Positions 62,321 to 64,000 of a DNA stretch of 64,000 nucleotides are shown here, piece after piece. A program made the translations under genes and the position numbers. Origin of the DNA: Callipepla californica brunnescens (Eukaryota > Chordata > Aves > Galliformes > Odontophoridae); assembly GCA_023055505.1 (NCBI GenBank), contig JALIRH010000050.1:806001-870000 (forward strand), read 5' to 3'. Below the pieces are notes generated by a model. That model was given only the letters and a program-made list of their open reading frames with translations. It was not told the origin of the DNA and did not search any database. Position 1 is the stretch's first letter. The number at the start of each line of letters is the position of its first letter.

Positions 62321-64000
62321 TTAGACCTTATCCACTTTCCAGTACCTATTCATTACTCTGGGTTCATCTACATATTTGCAAACATAATGACATTAATTTT
62401 GTGATTATTCAAATGATTGGAAACGTAGATCTTTACTTAGGACCAAGGGAGGAAAAAAAACTAACACACTCAAAGTGGGGCCAGTGGAAAACATAATAGG
62501 AAATTTAGGAAAGGTTTATCAGGGGAGTATGAAAAAGAAAAAAAAAAATAGAGGTTGATTTTGCTTCTAGCACATATATTGGCAGGTATGTAGGGCAGGC
62601 AAGCATGCAAGTCTGACAAAACCAAAGATGGCCTAAAAATAATACAGGAAGTAACAACATTATTCCTGTATACATGGGCTTCGGAAGAGACTTCTTCATG
62701 GAGGCATTCAGTTGAATATCCTTCACCACAGATGAAGGAAAAATTGATCCAATTTTTTGATGAAAAGCATTCTATTAAAAAATTTTCATAAAACTCCCGC
62801 AGCAGCTAACTTTCCACAAAGAGTTTTTAACTGATACAGACATTTTAAAGTATTTTAATAGAATTTATGTCTAACTAAAGTGAACCATCTGCTGACTAAT
62901 CCCAGTATATGTTACAGGCAGCATTTATGTACCTGAGACATATCAAGGAAATAGAAATCTTTTAGTTTTAAAACTTTCTCAGTTCAAGCACACTTTGCCA
63001 GAAATCTAACAACCTTCTCTTTCTTTGTAATGTGTTCTTTAGCAAGCTTGTGCATTCCATTTCACAGATTGAGAAGGAAAAAAGAGAATGAGAACTCTAA
63101 TTTGCATCTTGAGCCAATGATTTAGACCGGGATCTATTATTCAGGCAAGTGTAAGATGCTGAAACATCTACAGCACCCCTATCACAGCCAGAGCTTGTTC
63201 CCTGACATCTGCACGGTGAATCTTAATTTTCTACTCTGTCCACTGATGCAAATCCTTTTTTCCAAAAGCTGAATAGAAGGCAAAGCTTAGAAGCTAATGC
63301 TATTACAAGCTTTTAAAGATTCCACTCTTTTTCCTCCGCTGGGTTCCCTAAAAAACTTGCCCTCTATTCCTTGTTGCATTTTATAGCTTCACTGCCAAGT
63401 CTTAAGGTGAAGAGTTGGGAGATGTGGGGACAGCTGAAGAAGTAGGAATTAGCTAAGAACATGGAGAAGTGAAGAGGTGCAAGAACTGGGAGGAAATAGA
63501 AAGAGGAAGAGAGGACAAAGAGAAAAGAGAAGCCAACTATCAAATATGTCTTATGATCAATTATAAAAATATTTTCACACCTACACATTTTTTAATAATC
63601 CAGTTCGATGAAAATAACCTTAATTCACATGCAAAAAAGTTAATTTTAACCATATGCTTGAAAGACTGTTGTGGCTTTTATCACATAGAGCCAAAAAGAG
63701 ACAGTATTACACAAACAGAGATTACATTTGTCACTGAGTTATTTACCTATTTTTATACAAAAATATTTTCTGAAAAATAAGGCACATGAGCACATCTTTA
63801 CATTTTTGAACAACGCTCCTTTAAAATATTTGTCTGTTTTGTGAGCTTTCTGCCCTCCTTTTTTTTTTTTTTTTTTTTTTACTTTTATAATAGGAAAGTC
63901 AGGTGTCTTATCAATCAGGTGCTTTTTTTTTGTTGATGTTTTCCTCAACCATACCAATCCCTGTTTATGAAGTGTGATGAGAGCTTCATATTTATTTGGC
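62321..64000. other. No gene or repeat recognised apart from a T run
   Basis: AT-rich sequence with chance frames of 72-103 codons, Lys-rich where they cross A/T runs. A 22-bp T run lies at 63859-63880. Confidence 0.5.
63859..63880. repeat. 22-bp poly(T) run
   Basis: Uninterrupted T run. No retrotransposon sequence is recognisable on either side. Confidence 0.93.

Noticed and set aside
1..64000. Prokaryotic features: operons, CRISPR arrays, toxin or phage modules
   Set aside because: No spaced direct-repeat array, no dense coding, and the CR1, Galluhop and LTR content is avian.

Overview
The window is 64 kb of AT-rich vertebrate DNA from a bird, most likely a galliform such as chicken. The evidence is the repeat content. 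There are many 5'-truncated CR1 LINEs with the avian 3' tail (repeats of ATTCTATG), Galluhop-type mariner copies, a hAT/Charlie element carrying a Galluhop inside it, and avian retroviral LTRs. I found no convincing host protein-coding exon, no tRNA or rRNA gene, no CRISPR array and nothing prokaryotic. The window is best read as intergenic DNA or the inside of a very large intron. Open reading frames of 60-170 codons occur on both strands, but they are chance frames or pieces of repeats.

Layout. 0.9-4.3 kb is a repeat cluster: a CR1 reverse-transcriptase scrap, a Galluhop split by a CR1, two more CR1 pieces, two back-to-back antisense CR1 tails and a perfect 67-bp tandem duplication. At 6.0-7.0 kb a CR1 is cut in two by a solo LTR. 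7-19 kb holds only simple repeats. 19.2-20.4 kb is a complete hAT/Charlie element with an exact 8-bp target duplication and a Galluhop inside. 20.4-43.4 kb is mostly unique, with CR1 tails at 25.7 and 34.1 kb. At 43.4 kb lies a second LTR of the 6.2-kb family. At 48.7-49.5 kb is a long CR1 3' part. 51.3-55.6 kb is the densest block: an LTR with a primer-binding site and a short internal piece, an antisense pol-like scrap, a second Charlie/Galluhop composite with a CR1 inside it, and a solo LTR of the same family as the first. A truncated Galluhop lies at 62.0 kb.

The layout records nested transposition rather than a gene network. The clearest points are: (i) both Charlie copies carry Galluhop at the same TA site, so the composite moved as a unit; (ii) LTR-in-CR1, CR1-in-Galluhop and CR1-in-Charlie nesting gives a relative order of activity; (iii) the 67-bp duplication has no differences between copies, so it is recent or an assembly artefact. 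I did not find an undescribed biological system. Repeat names are from memory of avian repeat families and were not checked against a database.
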